Assembly (NCBI RefSeq): GCF_020184175.1
Contig: NC_065532.1
Coordinates: 27,466,001 to 27,530,000, forward strand
DNA from: Aphis gossypii
Taxonomy: Eukaryota > Arthropoda > Insecta > Hemiptera > Aphididae
Direction of reading: 5' to 3'
DNA length: 64,000 bases
Part shown: piece by piece, positions 1 to 12,678 of the stretch
How the letters are laid out: the number at the start of each line of letters is the position of its first letter
Numbering within the stretch: the stretch's first letter is position 1
Translations under genes and position numbers: made by a program
Notes under the pieces: model-generated
The model's database searches: none
What the model saw: only the letters and a program-made list of their open reading frames with translations
Told to the model about the DNA's origin: nothing

Positions 1-639
1 TGTATGATATCATATTATATATACGTGAGGTACATAATGCATTTTTGACCAATTAAATGAAAGATTGATAAAAAAAAAAAAAAAATTAAATGTAATTATA
101 GTTTTATAAATTATTTATAAAAATTGTATAGTTTGATTTTTTGTATTTGGAAATTTGACGTAATTTATGTACTAGGAATTTTTCCTTTTTAATTTCAAAA
201 TATTCGCTCATACAATTTCAAGCTTTTATTGTTTTGTAATTTCAATTTTAAACGATTTTAAAAGTTATAAAACAATAATGGTTTAGTAAAAAGTATAATA
301 GTAATTATAATACTAATAGAATGTACTATGAAACCAATTAATTATTTTAATTAAATATGTATTAGGTATTATATATATATTAATTATATAATAATATAAA
401 TGTATAATATGACCATGTATGTATACAATCGAAAAAAATAATCGTTTTCAAATCAATTTCAACAATTATAAATGCAGATTAATATAAATATCATATATTA
501 CGTGTGTTTTCATATGTTTAAATTATTATAAAATAGCTTTATAATAGGTAGATAAACGATTGTATGAATCATTGATACTATCAATATACATTAATATAAA
601 ATTTTTAATTAATAATTGATAGTTGGAATATATTTATAT

Positions 640-1010
640 TCAGAACCACGAGGGGTCGCAAGGCCGGCTCAAGAGGAGGGCGAGGTGTGCTATGTACTAA
701 TATACTGTAAATCAATCAAGAATCGAAAAGAATTTCCGATGTATTTATTAAATATATGTCATTATTTAAACATTTTGAACCAGTAAGGCAACTAACTTAT
801 TACAATGTACAATTAAAAAATTATTATAACTCAAAATAATATTAATTTGTAAAAATATAAAAATTCTAAAATAAGTGAGGTCGAAATGGTAATTTGATAA
901 AATGTAAGTATGTAGATATTTGCTTGCGAGTGATTTCTTTTTTACTTATTCGGGCCGGGCAAAACTTTTGCCCCCTCTATTGAAAACTGAAATGACGCCA
1001 TTGCCTATAT
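640..1010. repeat. Probable degenerate mobile-element fragment
   Basis: Two GC-rich blocks stand out of AT-rich surroundings: one at 645-700 with purine-rich GGGGTCGCAAGGCCGGC text and one at 948-1005 with GGGCCGGGCAAAAC followed by a CCCCCTC run. The base composition and layout resemble interspersed repeat debris. I could not define terminal repeats or a target-site duplication, so family and borders are unknown. Confidence 0.3.
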
Positions 1011-2815
1011 CGTAGTTGAAAATTAAAAACAAAAACAAACCATAACAGTTAAGTCGTCGGAAATATTATTTGATATTTCAAAAATATGTGGCTTACATTT
1101 TGTATTGGTTATGTGTAGGTATAGGTGTGATACACAAGCTGTAGCGGTATTATAAAGCGGTCCCGCTGAATAGAATTTCTCCCTGCAGGGCAAGATCGAC
1201 AATTTTATCACGAACGATGTAAGCTTAAAAAAAACTTTTTTTTCTAGAAATATATTTTATGAACACCGTAATATGGTGTATCCCATGACGCGATGTGTTA
1301 TTATATGAATATTACATACAGTCATAAAATCCAGGGTGACATGGCCCCTCTGTTTCTTCTTTACGAACACTCTTGGCCGTGTATAGTTCGAAGAAAACGA
1401 AAGTATAGTACATATAGGACATACGCAGGTTGCAGGTAATCACACAAATCCGAACAGTTATGTTTTATTTATATATAAATATTGTACAATATTAGTACAG
1501 CGAACGTACCATACTTATACTATATTACCTATTTAATACGAGTATACTTGTTATGTGTACCAGGTCCAAATACAGTCATTTATCATCATCCACGTTTTGT
1601 AATAATTTACTGCTATAGCGATGTCACTGAAAATCACAATCGATAAATTCTGACGGGATTAATCGTGTTTTGATATGCGTATAATTTGTACATATTTTAC
1701 GGACTATACTGCTGACGATTGCCGCAACACAGTGGACGGATAGGAATTTTTTATTTCGCCAGATTACGAAATCTGTGTGGTCATTAATTCATTTAGGTAC
1801 CATCTGTCCGGGGTGCAGCATAGCTTCAAGTTGACGCCGATTTCCGGCGAACAAACTCTATCGAGCAATAGCATTTTTTTTTTTTTTTATTATTATCATA
1901 CCTATATGCGCATTATTCTATTAATATTCGTTACAGACACATTATAGTCGCCGCGATAGTACATTTGGACGATAATTTAATGTCTTAAACACATCGTATC
2001 TTACACGCGTTCACTTCTTATATACATTTATATACAAATATATAATGCATGACATAATAAGTAGTAAGTACCGACTACTGTTTTGCTATTTAAAAACGGA
2101 TCGGGTGGGGCGGTTCCATCACGGTGCCAATATTATAAGTATTAAGTATATGACCACCCAATATGAATACCTACACCACCGATCGCATTATATACATAGT
2201 GCAATATAGATATATTTTGTAGGCAGTGACGCAACTAAGTCCATTGAGTTTTAATGTTTAAATTCACATTCTATTGTTTTATAATGTCAGAGTAATATAA
2301 GCTCATTCGATTTACTCATCAACTCCAATAATATTTAATTTATTTTTAATGGCTTCAAAAATTATATCATACACGTATAAGAAACGAATATATTTAATAT
2401 TATAAGGCTTATTGTATATGTATAACAAGGAGCTTAAGTTAAATATCAAATATAAAAAAAATATATAAATAAATATTTAATATATATTAAACTTAATGTA
2501 TATTATAGATAAACGAAATTATAAAACTATATACGTTTTAATAAAATACCATGTCTTATATATAATATATTTATATGCTCGTATTTGTCACTTATATTTA
2601 ATTTAATCAATGTGGATTAAATATTTAATAATTAATTATTTTCGTACCACGTAGGGGAATTATTGTTCCTATGCCATGGCAAACCGAACGTCTTGAAAGT
2701 TAAACGTTTTATAATGATTTGTTTTATTCTACGTATTTAATATTATTATGTGATACCTATACCACGAATGTAAGCTTTCTCGAGATTCAATATAATATAT
2801 TATATTATATTAAAA

Positions 2816-3021
2816 CAGTGATTCCCAATCTCTTCTGTTCTACGTCTCCCTTGGAGCTTTTAAAATATCTTGCGCCCCTTCCTATAAATTGAAAAAAAAA
2901 AACGAATTTACATAATATATATATATATATATAAATAACAAAATAAATATAAATTTTACTTCGTGGTGACAGCTCGACCCTCCCCAGCAATTTCGCCTCG
3001 TCTGCAGGTTAGAAAACACCG
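2816..3021. mobile_element. Candidate hAT-like MITE with imperfect terminal inverted repeats
   Basis: The left end reads CAGTGATTCCCAATCT and the reverse complement of the right end reads CGGTGTTTTCTAACCTGC, an imperfect inverted repeat of the CAGNGNTTCCCAA type typical of hAT-superfamily ends. The 200-bp interior is non-coding. No convincing 8-bp target duplication is left (4 of 8 matches), so this is an old copy or a chance resemblance. Confidence 0.4.
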
Positions 3022-3403
3022 TATACGTAATTAAAACTTGCATTATATTCGTAAGAAATTATACATCACACACATTTATTAATAACAGTTAACACTCGTA
3101 ATACCTCATCTACTCGATTGTGTTTAGGTACATTCAATATAAATATATTTAGTTGTATTTGTCCTTGGGAGGGGGAGCACATTTTCTCCTTTTATACCCG
3201 GGTATACTGTATAGTGCATACCTTGGTATTTAGTCATTTAAAGGAATTTAGTCATCATTCGCACTTCTGAAATTGATAATTCATACGTACATACGCAGTA
3301 TAATAATTTGGCCTACATACATACATAAACTGTGCGTTTGTGGTGCGCCCAATGACGAAATTATTCTTATTTTTTTCATTCGTCATTAAAATATGCACTT
3401 ATA

Positions 3404-3706
3404 CCCGGGCGTAACTAGAATTTTGGAATTATACTTACTGGAGGGGATACATCGCGGTGATGAAAAATAATATGACAACACGCGTATTTATACAGAGCGG
3501 TTTATCGCGATTGCGGAGTGATAAATTGAAAACTGTTCCTATGATTATATAAAAAAAAATGTTCGAATTGTTTTTCAAGACATTTATTTATGGAGGGAGG
3601 AGCTAGAAATACGTTTGTACGTGACCGCGTGGGTTTTCCGATGGCCTTTACGAATAATATTGTAAACGTATTCCGAAGGACGACGCCGCCACTGGTTGCG
3701 CCTCCG
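3404..3706. mobile_element. Candidate MITE with GGCG-AAC-AG terminal inverted repeats
   Basis: The left end CGGGCGTAACTAG (3405 onward) matches the reverse complement of the right end, CGGAGGCGCAACCAG, in inverted orientation. The interior is about 300 bp and non-coding; the 72-residue minus-strand ORF inside it shows no protein-like features. Borders are approximate and no target duplication was confirmed. Confidence 0.4.
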
Positions 3707-4114
3707 TGTTTCGTCAACACTATAGTGGTCGTGTTATCGTAGTCGGTAGTTATGGTCCGACTCCACCAGGTGGCGTAATGTATACGTTACATTGATAAAA
3801 AAAATAAAAAAGGTTAACAAAACATTCAACAAACGTCGGTCAAAAAATTATTAAATAATATAATACACGACGATATTATTAATCGTTCCATCCGATTTCG
3901 TTGACGCGTTATCGACACCGCTCCGTTCACCAAAAAATAGCAAAAATCACAACAACCAACCCATTATGTGCCATACAAACGGCTCGTTGTCGCCGTCTTA
4001 GTGACGGTTGAATAGTGCAAAGCCTTAACATATCCGGCAAGTCGGTGCGAATGTACCGCTCGGATATTCAATAAGAATAATAATTCCACAGTTGATGATC
4101 GCAATACGTTCGAA

Positions 4115-4989
4115 ATGGAAATTGGGGATCTTACGCCGGAACAAGAACGGGTGAGTGGTCTGTTTGAGGCGGACTTTTACTTAAATAATTGGTACACCTA
4201 TATTGTCGGGCGGCTGTCAGAGGGGTTTTGCTACAGTTGCCAACGACGTTGTATTATTAAACGCGAAGGTGTGCATTACAATACACAGCTATTACACCCG
4301 ATGACCAGATTTGGTGCATGTCTAATGATATATTGCGTTTTGTTTGTTTGTATCGTAGGCTGTAGATGAATTCATCCATACGATCAATCAGGCGCGTAAA
4401 TTCCAAAACAAACCACCAATAGCCCGATCATCTGCTTTCAAGTTTTTGATTGCAAGGAAATTTGATGTCAACAGAGCCGTACTGTTATTCGAGCAGCATG
4501 AAGAAACCAGACTGCGTGAGGGTCTGTTTGGGTTCAATTGTGCTGTTGAACCGTTGAAGAGTGAAATTCAAACTCAAAAATTTACAATTTTGGTAATAAT
4601 AAATTATTAAATTTGAACATTTCTAAACTTTTGTTCGCTCAACTTGCATGTATATTTAAACTTATGTATTCATTGTTTATTTTATAGCCAACAAGAGATT
4701 CAACAGGTGCTGCTATAGCTGTTTTTACTGCACGTTATCATATACCACAATTTTCTTCTCATCAAACTACTTTGCAGGTATGTATAGTATTCTCAATATG
4801 GATTCTAATATTATTATGCATTTAACATATTGTTTATTATTGAAATAGGGTATTGTTTACCAATTGGATATCGCTCTTGAAAACGTCAAGACTCAGAAAT
4901 GTGGGTTGGTATTCATTTATGATATGTCTGATTCCAAGTATTCAAATTTTGATTATGATTTGAGTCAAAAAATCTTAACATTACTCAAA
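4115..4989 (+). other. PTPN9: PTPN9 exons 1-4: N-terminal helices and first part of the CRAL-TRIO domain
   Basis: Exon 1 encodes 12 residues (MEIGDLTPEQER) ending at a gtgagt donor. Exon 2 (4359-4592) carries the CRAL-TRIO-N helices with the AFKFLIARKFDVNRAV block. Exons 3 and 4 (4688-4777, 4849-4989) carry GAAIAVFTARYH and CGLVFIYDMSDSKYSNFD, the start of the lipid-binding lobe. Introns 1-3 are 208, 95 and 71 bp, in contrast to the giant intron 4. Phases are 0 at every junction in this block. Confidence 0.93.
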
Positions 4990-7900
4990 GTAAGTTTATT
5001 GAAAATTAATTATAAAAAATTAACAAATCTGATACATCACTATTTAGGATATAAATTAATACAATTACAGAAGTATACTTTTATTGGTATGGATCTCCTA
5101 TCTTAAGTCCTACCCAAATACTTGTTGCTTCATATAGTTTGTAATACTGTATAAATTACATAATATTATATTATGTATTATCTGTACATATTATGTGTAT
5201 AACAAATATTTTATTTGAAGATATATTTTAAAATTTAATAGGTATTTTAAATTTTAGTATTATAAATTATGAATTTTTTTTTAAATACTATTTTTCTTAA
5301 ATGATTTTATATGTGTTCTAAATATATAAGTTAATATGTATGATTTTACTTTATATTCAACATATTACAATTTGTGTTGATATTCCTAAAAACTACAAGT
5401 ACTTTAACGTTTCTTAAAAAACTTATTTTATAAAGAGAATCAAATTTGAAAAGTGTAATTATTCATAATTTGCTTATAAAAATAACAAGTTATATTGTAT
5501 TTTGTAATTAATACTAATTACATTTTTTAATTTAAAAACTATAATATTAGGAAGAAACTTGAGAGTAATAAAAAAATATTGTGCTTAAACATAGTATAAT
5601 GTTGGCATAACATAAAGTATAATCATAAACTAATTGGAAATGTGTTAAATTACATACATAGTTATAATACTAACATTCATTAAATGTATTAAACAATAAA
5701 GTTTAATAAATTTAAATTATTAAAATATTTATTATTATTAATTTTTTTTTATGTAACTTCAACAGCATTAGTTTGACATAATAAGCTTACATTAAGTTTC
5801 TATATTAATGTTAATTAGATATTACAGAATAAAATTGTATACTTTAATTTTGAATTTTAATACTGAATTTTTTTTATAATTAATGGAAAAATTTGGTACT
5901 TCTATAATATGTTGTCTACCGTAGTTTTGGTGGTTTAGTATTCTGTTTAAAAAACTAACTGCATCTATTCATATGTCAAATTTTATTATATTTGTTTAGT
6001 ATACTTTATCATTTTGCAATTAAGATTAGGTTTTTTTACAACATAAATAAAACAAGTTTGTCAGTTAGTGTTTGTAAGTTATAGGATTATATGTAGGTAT
6101 TCGTATTATAATATTGTTGTCTTTTTCAAAATTAAGAGATGATTGAATTTTTTTTTTTTAACACATGGTATAACACTGTCAAATTTTATGATGGTGAATT
6201 AAATTAATAAAAAATATTTTTTAAAAATAGTAGAAAATAAGAATCAGAAGGAATTATTTTGAAAACCAGTTATATTAATGATATACTAAAAAAGAGTTTT
6301 AAAGATTCAAATGCAGAGTATAATTAATTGTGTTTTATGTATGTTTTTTTAATTTAATCCTATCATAGAACTTGTATAGTATCAAGTAATTTAGTTAAAG
6401 GTACTGCAAATCAAGGTGTTTATACCAATATCAAAACCTACTATACTTGACTGGTATAATTTATGTCCAAGCCTAGTAGTAGCTGAATTTCAAAAACATG
6501 AGGAAATGGGAGGTTTTGGCATAATTGTACAAATAAATAAATTAATTTGTTGATAACATGTTAAGCTAACATTAAGTTATGGTAGATAAAATATTTACAA
6601 TGAGTAGCATATTGTAAGAATACTAAATATTTTCACTGCTTATATTTTTCAATAAGTGAATATTATATCTCTTATTAATTTCCTTAATCAAAATACTAAA
6701 AAAATTTTTTCAATGTAAGTATTAAGTAGCTAAAACATATTTATGAGTGACCAATATTCTATGACTTGTCTTGTCCAATTATTAATATCTCAAGTAAGTT
6801 TCAAGGATTATTTATTTGTAAAAAGGGCTAATGCTATTTTAGTACAGACATGTATTAAATTGTTTGAGACTTAAATACTTTGGCAACAGTTGATATTTAA
6901 AAAAAAAAAACAAAATAAGTATTTATCATTTCTTTTTGAATAGTTAAAATATTATTATTTTTTGTATATTTAATTGTAATTTCTTGATCAATAATAAAAT
7001 ATCTTTACATATACTAGTTGTTAAGAAATACTATTTTATATAGAGATGTATGGTTTTTAAATTATCAAGTAAAATTTGAGAAAAAAATGGTTAGCAATTC
7101 TAATTTTTAAATATCAATTATAACTTAATTTAAACTATTTAAATAATATTAGTCTAAAGTATTAAAAAATAAATGCTGGAAGTAAAAGCGTTTAATTTGA
7201 AATATTTTAAATGTTGTTGTCTAATCTCTTATAATTGTTTAATTATTAATTTTTATTTATTTTCATATGTTTAGAGAGATATTATTTATACTGATATTTA
7301 TTGATGTAAAGATTTTTGTCTATTTCATAACAAATTTATATGTTAAGTATAAAAAATTATTTGTTTTAATATAATTAATAGCTTAGAAACTCAAGTTTAG
7401 TAAATCATAAATTGATTCTGATAGCTTACTCATTAATGTTATCTTAAATAAATTGAATTCTTATTTCTTTTGTTAAACAAAATACTATTCTTAAAAACTA
7501 GAATTTAAAAGACATTAAATAATGATTCAGAGATTTACTTTCTTATCTGTATTATATTTATGTTTTTAATAATAATAATTCAATGACCGGTTTAAAAGCT
7601 TAAATTAAAATTGACTTATACGTATATTTAGCTATGTATAAAAAATACTGTTTAGTATCCATATTAATCATCACTAGTTGAGACGTATTTAGAGTATTTA
7701 TGTTTTTAACCCATTAATTATATTTTATGATTTTCCAAGTATTTTTTTTTTCATGTGTTTAAAAAACTCATTTTAAAATAAAGTGTGAATCCTTAGTGAA
7801 TAGGTCTACATATTGATTTACATACTACATATATATATACTACATATTAATAATGTGTGTAATACTGTATACACTATTGAAACCTTTTTTATGCTATGTT

Positions 7901-10900
7901 ACTTTTATGATCTGAATATTTGTATTGCATGTTTGTACTCTTTCATATTATTTTTCTTCGAAAAATGTTTCTACTTGAATAAACTAATATTAAAAAAACT
8001 TTTTTTAACATCAAATATTTTCTATAATGTGTTATGCAAGACTAGGTATATATTAATATTATCTTATGGCGTTTTGAAACTTAAAGAATATCTAAATATT
8101 TAAATTTTCTGGAAAAAATGTTAACTGAAGCGCAGTATTATTCTATTTGAATATTTTTCTTGCATCATTTATTATTATCAATACAAAACAACACACATCA
8201 TATGTTTCCAATCAATAATTTTATTATTGAATAATATTTCATTTGACATTATATTATATTTTTCAATTTTATTATTCCTGTAAGAGCACATTTATTTATT
8301 TGGAATGCATACACTCGGGACAGCATTTATTTATTTGTAATCAATTATTTATTAAAAACTAAGCTTTCCAATTGCTAGAGTTAAGAATTTTCAACCAAAC
8401 TATATCATGTTTATATTTTAAAAATTAATAATTCTATAAATATATAATAGAATTAATGTATAATTTAAATTTTTAAATTATCAAGTAAAGTCTGCCATAT
8501 AAATTGGCTGTTTTGATTTTTCGAACGATATGATACTAAATAAAAAATAAAAATAATTTTCGTACACAAAAAATAAAAATAATCGTGATCGTGATTTGTA
8601 AAATCAGATTTCAAAATATAAATTAGTTTCATATTTCAGATATAATACTATTGAATAGAAGTTCCTCTCTCATGTATTTATTTAGTATCATTTTTTGTAA
8701 GTTTAATTAATAAATTTACCTACTGTGTTATTGATTCTATTATATACATCTTGTGAGTATTTATTTTAGTAAAAATTAATAATAAAGAAGTCAGATAAAC
8801 AGTATATTAAACACGAACTTATACAGTGGATAATAATATAACGGTATGCTTTGTTAAACGAAATTTAATGAATCGGGGTACTTATTTTTATGCAATTAAT
8901 GCTGGTCATGTAATTACATAAGCTATCGTGAGGTTTATTAGATTAAACTGTAAAAACAATCCGAAAATGGATGAATGAAAGAAACCAAAGAGAGCAGAGT
9001 TGTACGATCGATAATGCTAAGAGTATACAGAGCTCGCGTGAGAACACATGCGCGTACTCCAGTATAGCAGGGGAAGCCCCCTTTGTTTCCTTCCAGTTAG
9101 GGCGATGATAATGTAGGGTCCGGCTCAGCTGTATTTAGTCACAACCCCACTAAACCTTGGTAAAAACCTTTTTGCTTTCGAGCATTTTGTAAACGACCGT
9201 TCTAAGATAGTTTTTACCCAACAAACTTGCTGCTTGTAATTTCTTAGTAAAAATTAAAACGCTTGACAAATAATAAAATAACATTATTTTGGCTAGACGA
9301 ATGTTAAATACGTAAATAATATAATATTTATTATGTATTATAAAATACTAGATTTTGTAAATAAATGAACAATATTGGATTTGTCATAATGTATTTAAAA
9401 TAAAATATCATAAACCGTTGTTCATTTATTTTAGTTTTTTATCATTAATTCATATATTTACAACTATTCAAAATATTTAATATTTGTTTATTTTGTTTAT
9501 TTTGTCTTCAATGTTCAATGTGCATAATATATTAACCGATTTGTGAAATTGTGTAGACGAAAATTAGATTTATTTTAAAATTGTGATGAATTCGTAAATT
9601 AGTATCGGTACAGGGTTTAATACGTGTTATTTATTTTTGTACATTTTTTGAATTTAGGAACATACGTTGATATATTGTACATTGTAATACGATGGTAGTC
9701 TTATAAGTAATTTTGTAACCTGACATTCCATACGCACCGTGTGGACTGTGTAGGTATTTAGGGTGGCGATGAAGTCGGCATAAAAGAGAGGAAGTACTTC
9801 CTGACACGTGATATAATTTCTTCACGAGACTGTTAGCCAACTGCACAATAGTTTGGACACGTATAATAATGGCATACGTGTACAAAATCGAAAATTACTA
9901 ATATTAACTTGTTTTGCCTAGAACTAGTCTCTTAAAGTCCCAATAATAGATTCGTGGTCGTATAATATAATTTTACGCAACAATACAATAATATACTGTT
10001 CGTTGTGATTTTATTTCATTTTCTAACTGTCAATCGCCATTCCTTATTTTAGTAGTAGTAGGTATTACTATGGATTTTTTCTCTATTCGCTGTGTATATT
10101 ATATTTCTTTGAATTACTAATTAAATTTTTTTTTTTTAACAAAACAACAATTTGTGGCCGGATGTTAAAAAAAGGAAATCCGTTAAATGAAGATCACTAA
10201 ATGGAACGAATTGTAACAGGCAGGAAAGAATTATCCTGATTAGTCATGTTTCCGACAAGACCCGATCCAAACAAAATAAAGACCTACTGAATTATGCTAA
10301 AATGACTGTGCTAAATTTATATTTATTGACATTCAGAGAAAATCTTGATAAAATAATTCGTACAATAGATTATATAGATTTATTTATATTATTAATTTGA
10401 AAGATAAGTTTGATAACACACCATATTTATAAGATTATACTTCATCCAGTCATTATTCATTAATCACTATGTTTTTTTATTTAGGTATAATATGGTGTTT
10501 TTCAGTTTGTCTTTAGATCGTATGTTTCTTGGTTTATGAGTTAATTCAAGGTAACTAACTTAATTCAAATTTTAAAAATGTTTAACTATAGTCTATGAGT
10601 TAACTTTTCCCATGTAGTTTAATCATATATAACTGTGGGACTATTACTTATGATTTTAAGTCTATGGCTAACTAAATGCCTTTTTTTATTAATTAGCAAT
10701 CAATTAGTGTGAACGAATTTATTAAATTTGAAGTTATTTTTCTTAAGTTATGCAGAAAAGACAATTAATTCTAAGGATTTTATTACTTGAATATTATCAA
10801 AAAGTATGCAATAATGTCAAACTAATCATTTACTTAGTCTAATGCCAATGATATAATTACAAATAATGTTATCTTTACTATGACGTTGTAACGTTTATCT

Positions 10901-12647
10901 CGATTCGTATGACAAAATCGAATAGTATTCAATTTTATATCTTTAAAACTGCAGCTGTATGTCGTTTTTAAAAGAGTGTAATTTTAATTATAGAAACCGC
11001 CGAATCAACGACGCGAACGGTAAATAAATAATACCGCACGTTTTACTCGTACGACGCGCATCGCGCGTGGCGCCCGTCCGTGATTTCGCTATTTAGCCAA
11101 CTAGCCCAGTATCATCCGGTACCTTATAATATGTCAAAATAATCATGTCAATAGCGTCTTCAGTTTTATATTATTTTTTTATTATGTTTATTACGTTATA
11201 TTATATGGTTCTCAGCGGTAGGTAAAATATAATGATATAGTAATATTATGTGTACAGTATAGTCAAATATCGTCGTCAATCGCACTGACTGGCGTAGGTC
11301 AGCAATAAATTATTATTGTACACGTCATGTCGTATGAAATATTTAAATGATTTTAGCGTCTATAAAAATACAATTTCGACACGCGGCAGTCAGTAGTGTT
11401 TTTACCTCGTGTGCAGCTCTGTAGCGTACAATACAGTACGTCGACGACAGTTTGATACGACGATTTTTTTTTTTTTTTTTTTGTTCGTCGTTTCATTCCG
11501 CGTATCGAAAACGATTACGTCGCGTACGCGTGATTTGCGGACGAAATCGTAAAAAATTGATATTACATTGAAGAATCGTGTCGTTACTCAAATATAATAA
11601 TAATACGATGCGATGCGATACGATACGATATATATAATATCGTGTGCGCGTGCATACGAAAAACGCGCGTTCGGGGAGTCACTGGAAAGTGTGCGAGAGC
11701 GAGCGACTATGAATCGGCATCGGTTTCGGCGCGGAGGGAGTGGAGAGGCGGTTTGGAATCGCGAACGGCGTCGTCGTCGTCGTCGGCGGCGTCAATGGGA
11801 ACATTTTTCCATTCAACGAGAGTCCCGGCGCGTATAGCGTAACGGGAACGGGCCGAGACGTGATCCCGGGCGGGAGCGGCGCGGTGTGGGATCGCGGCGA
11901 GGGGGGTTCGCATTTTCACCGCCACCGCCACCACTACCGCCGCCGCCGCCGCCGACGGTCGCCCGCGCGCGTGTATCGACTCCGTTCTCGCGCGCGGTGC
12001 ACACGCCGAGGGGGCTCAGTCTGCTTTTCCTCGTCGTTCCGACGGGTGCGCGTACTTCGTTCGCGGGTGTCGCGCTTCGTCGTCCGCAGTCATCGTTTTT
12101 GCCGTCGTACCAGAGGCATCGGTGCCGCCGCGAATCCGCACGACGCGCGCTCTCCGAGTCCACCGTTTCGGTCGAGTCCCCCGGTCCACGCCGGCGGACC
12201 GTGACGCGTTGCGACGGTGTCCGAAAACAACGAAAAATCCGACGGAATAAAATACATATATATGTATGATTTTTTTTCTATACTATAATATAATAATAAT
12301 AACAAACGCGCCGCAGCGGATTCTCTCGTTCGAATTCGGATTTTGACGTTATCGGTAAATTAAAAAAAAAAAAAAAAATAATATTGTTTTGCGTCCGCGA
12401 ACAAAAGTCGACGGGGAGTGTGTTGTTATAATATAGTGCTACACGCGTGTGTACCGGTGTGTGTGTGTGTGTGTGTGTTATTATCATTCCGTCCCGGACA
12501 GCGGCGGCGGCGAACGATATCGATCCGGTACGAGATGGTTTTTAGATACACTATAATATTATACTTATTATTGTTTTAAAATATGTTATTATTATGATTT
12601 ATACGTTGTCTAATGACTTTTATCGACATTTTTGTTGTTGTATATCT

Positions 12648-12678
<31 letters not shown>

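Larger units (their letters stand above)
1..4094. other. Intergenic region upstream of the PTPN9 gene
   Basis: AT-rich sequence with no ORF that looks like a protein. It contains poly-A/T runs, an AT dinucleotide run near 2917-2935, and three GC-richer islands that look like old mobile-element fragments (about 640-1010, 2816-3021 and 3404-3706, listed separately). The promoter and 5' UTR of the phosphatase gene must lie in its last few hundred bases, but I see no clear TATA/Inr pair there. Confidence 0.6.

Noticed and set aside
11613..12305. Several overlapping ORFs on both strands (up to 154 codons)
   Set aside because: All sit in the CpG-rich block where stops are rare; the products are low-complexity Arg/Ser/Pro strings in competing frames with no domain or splice partner.
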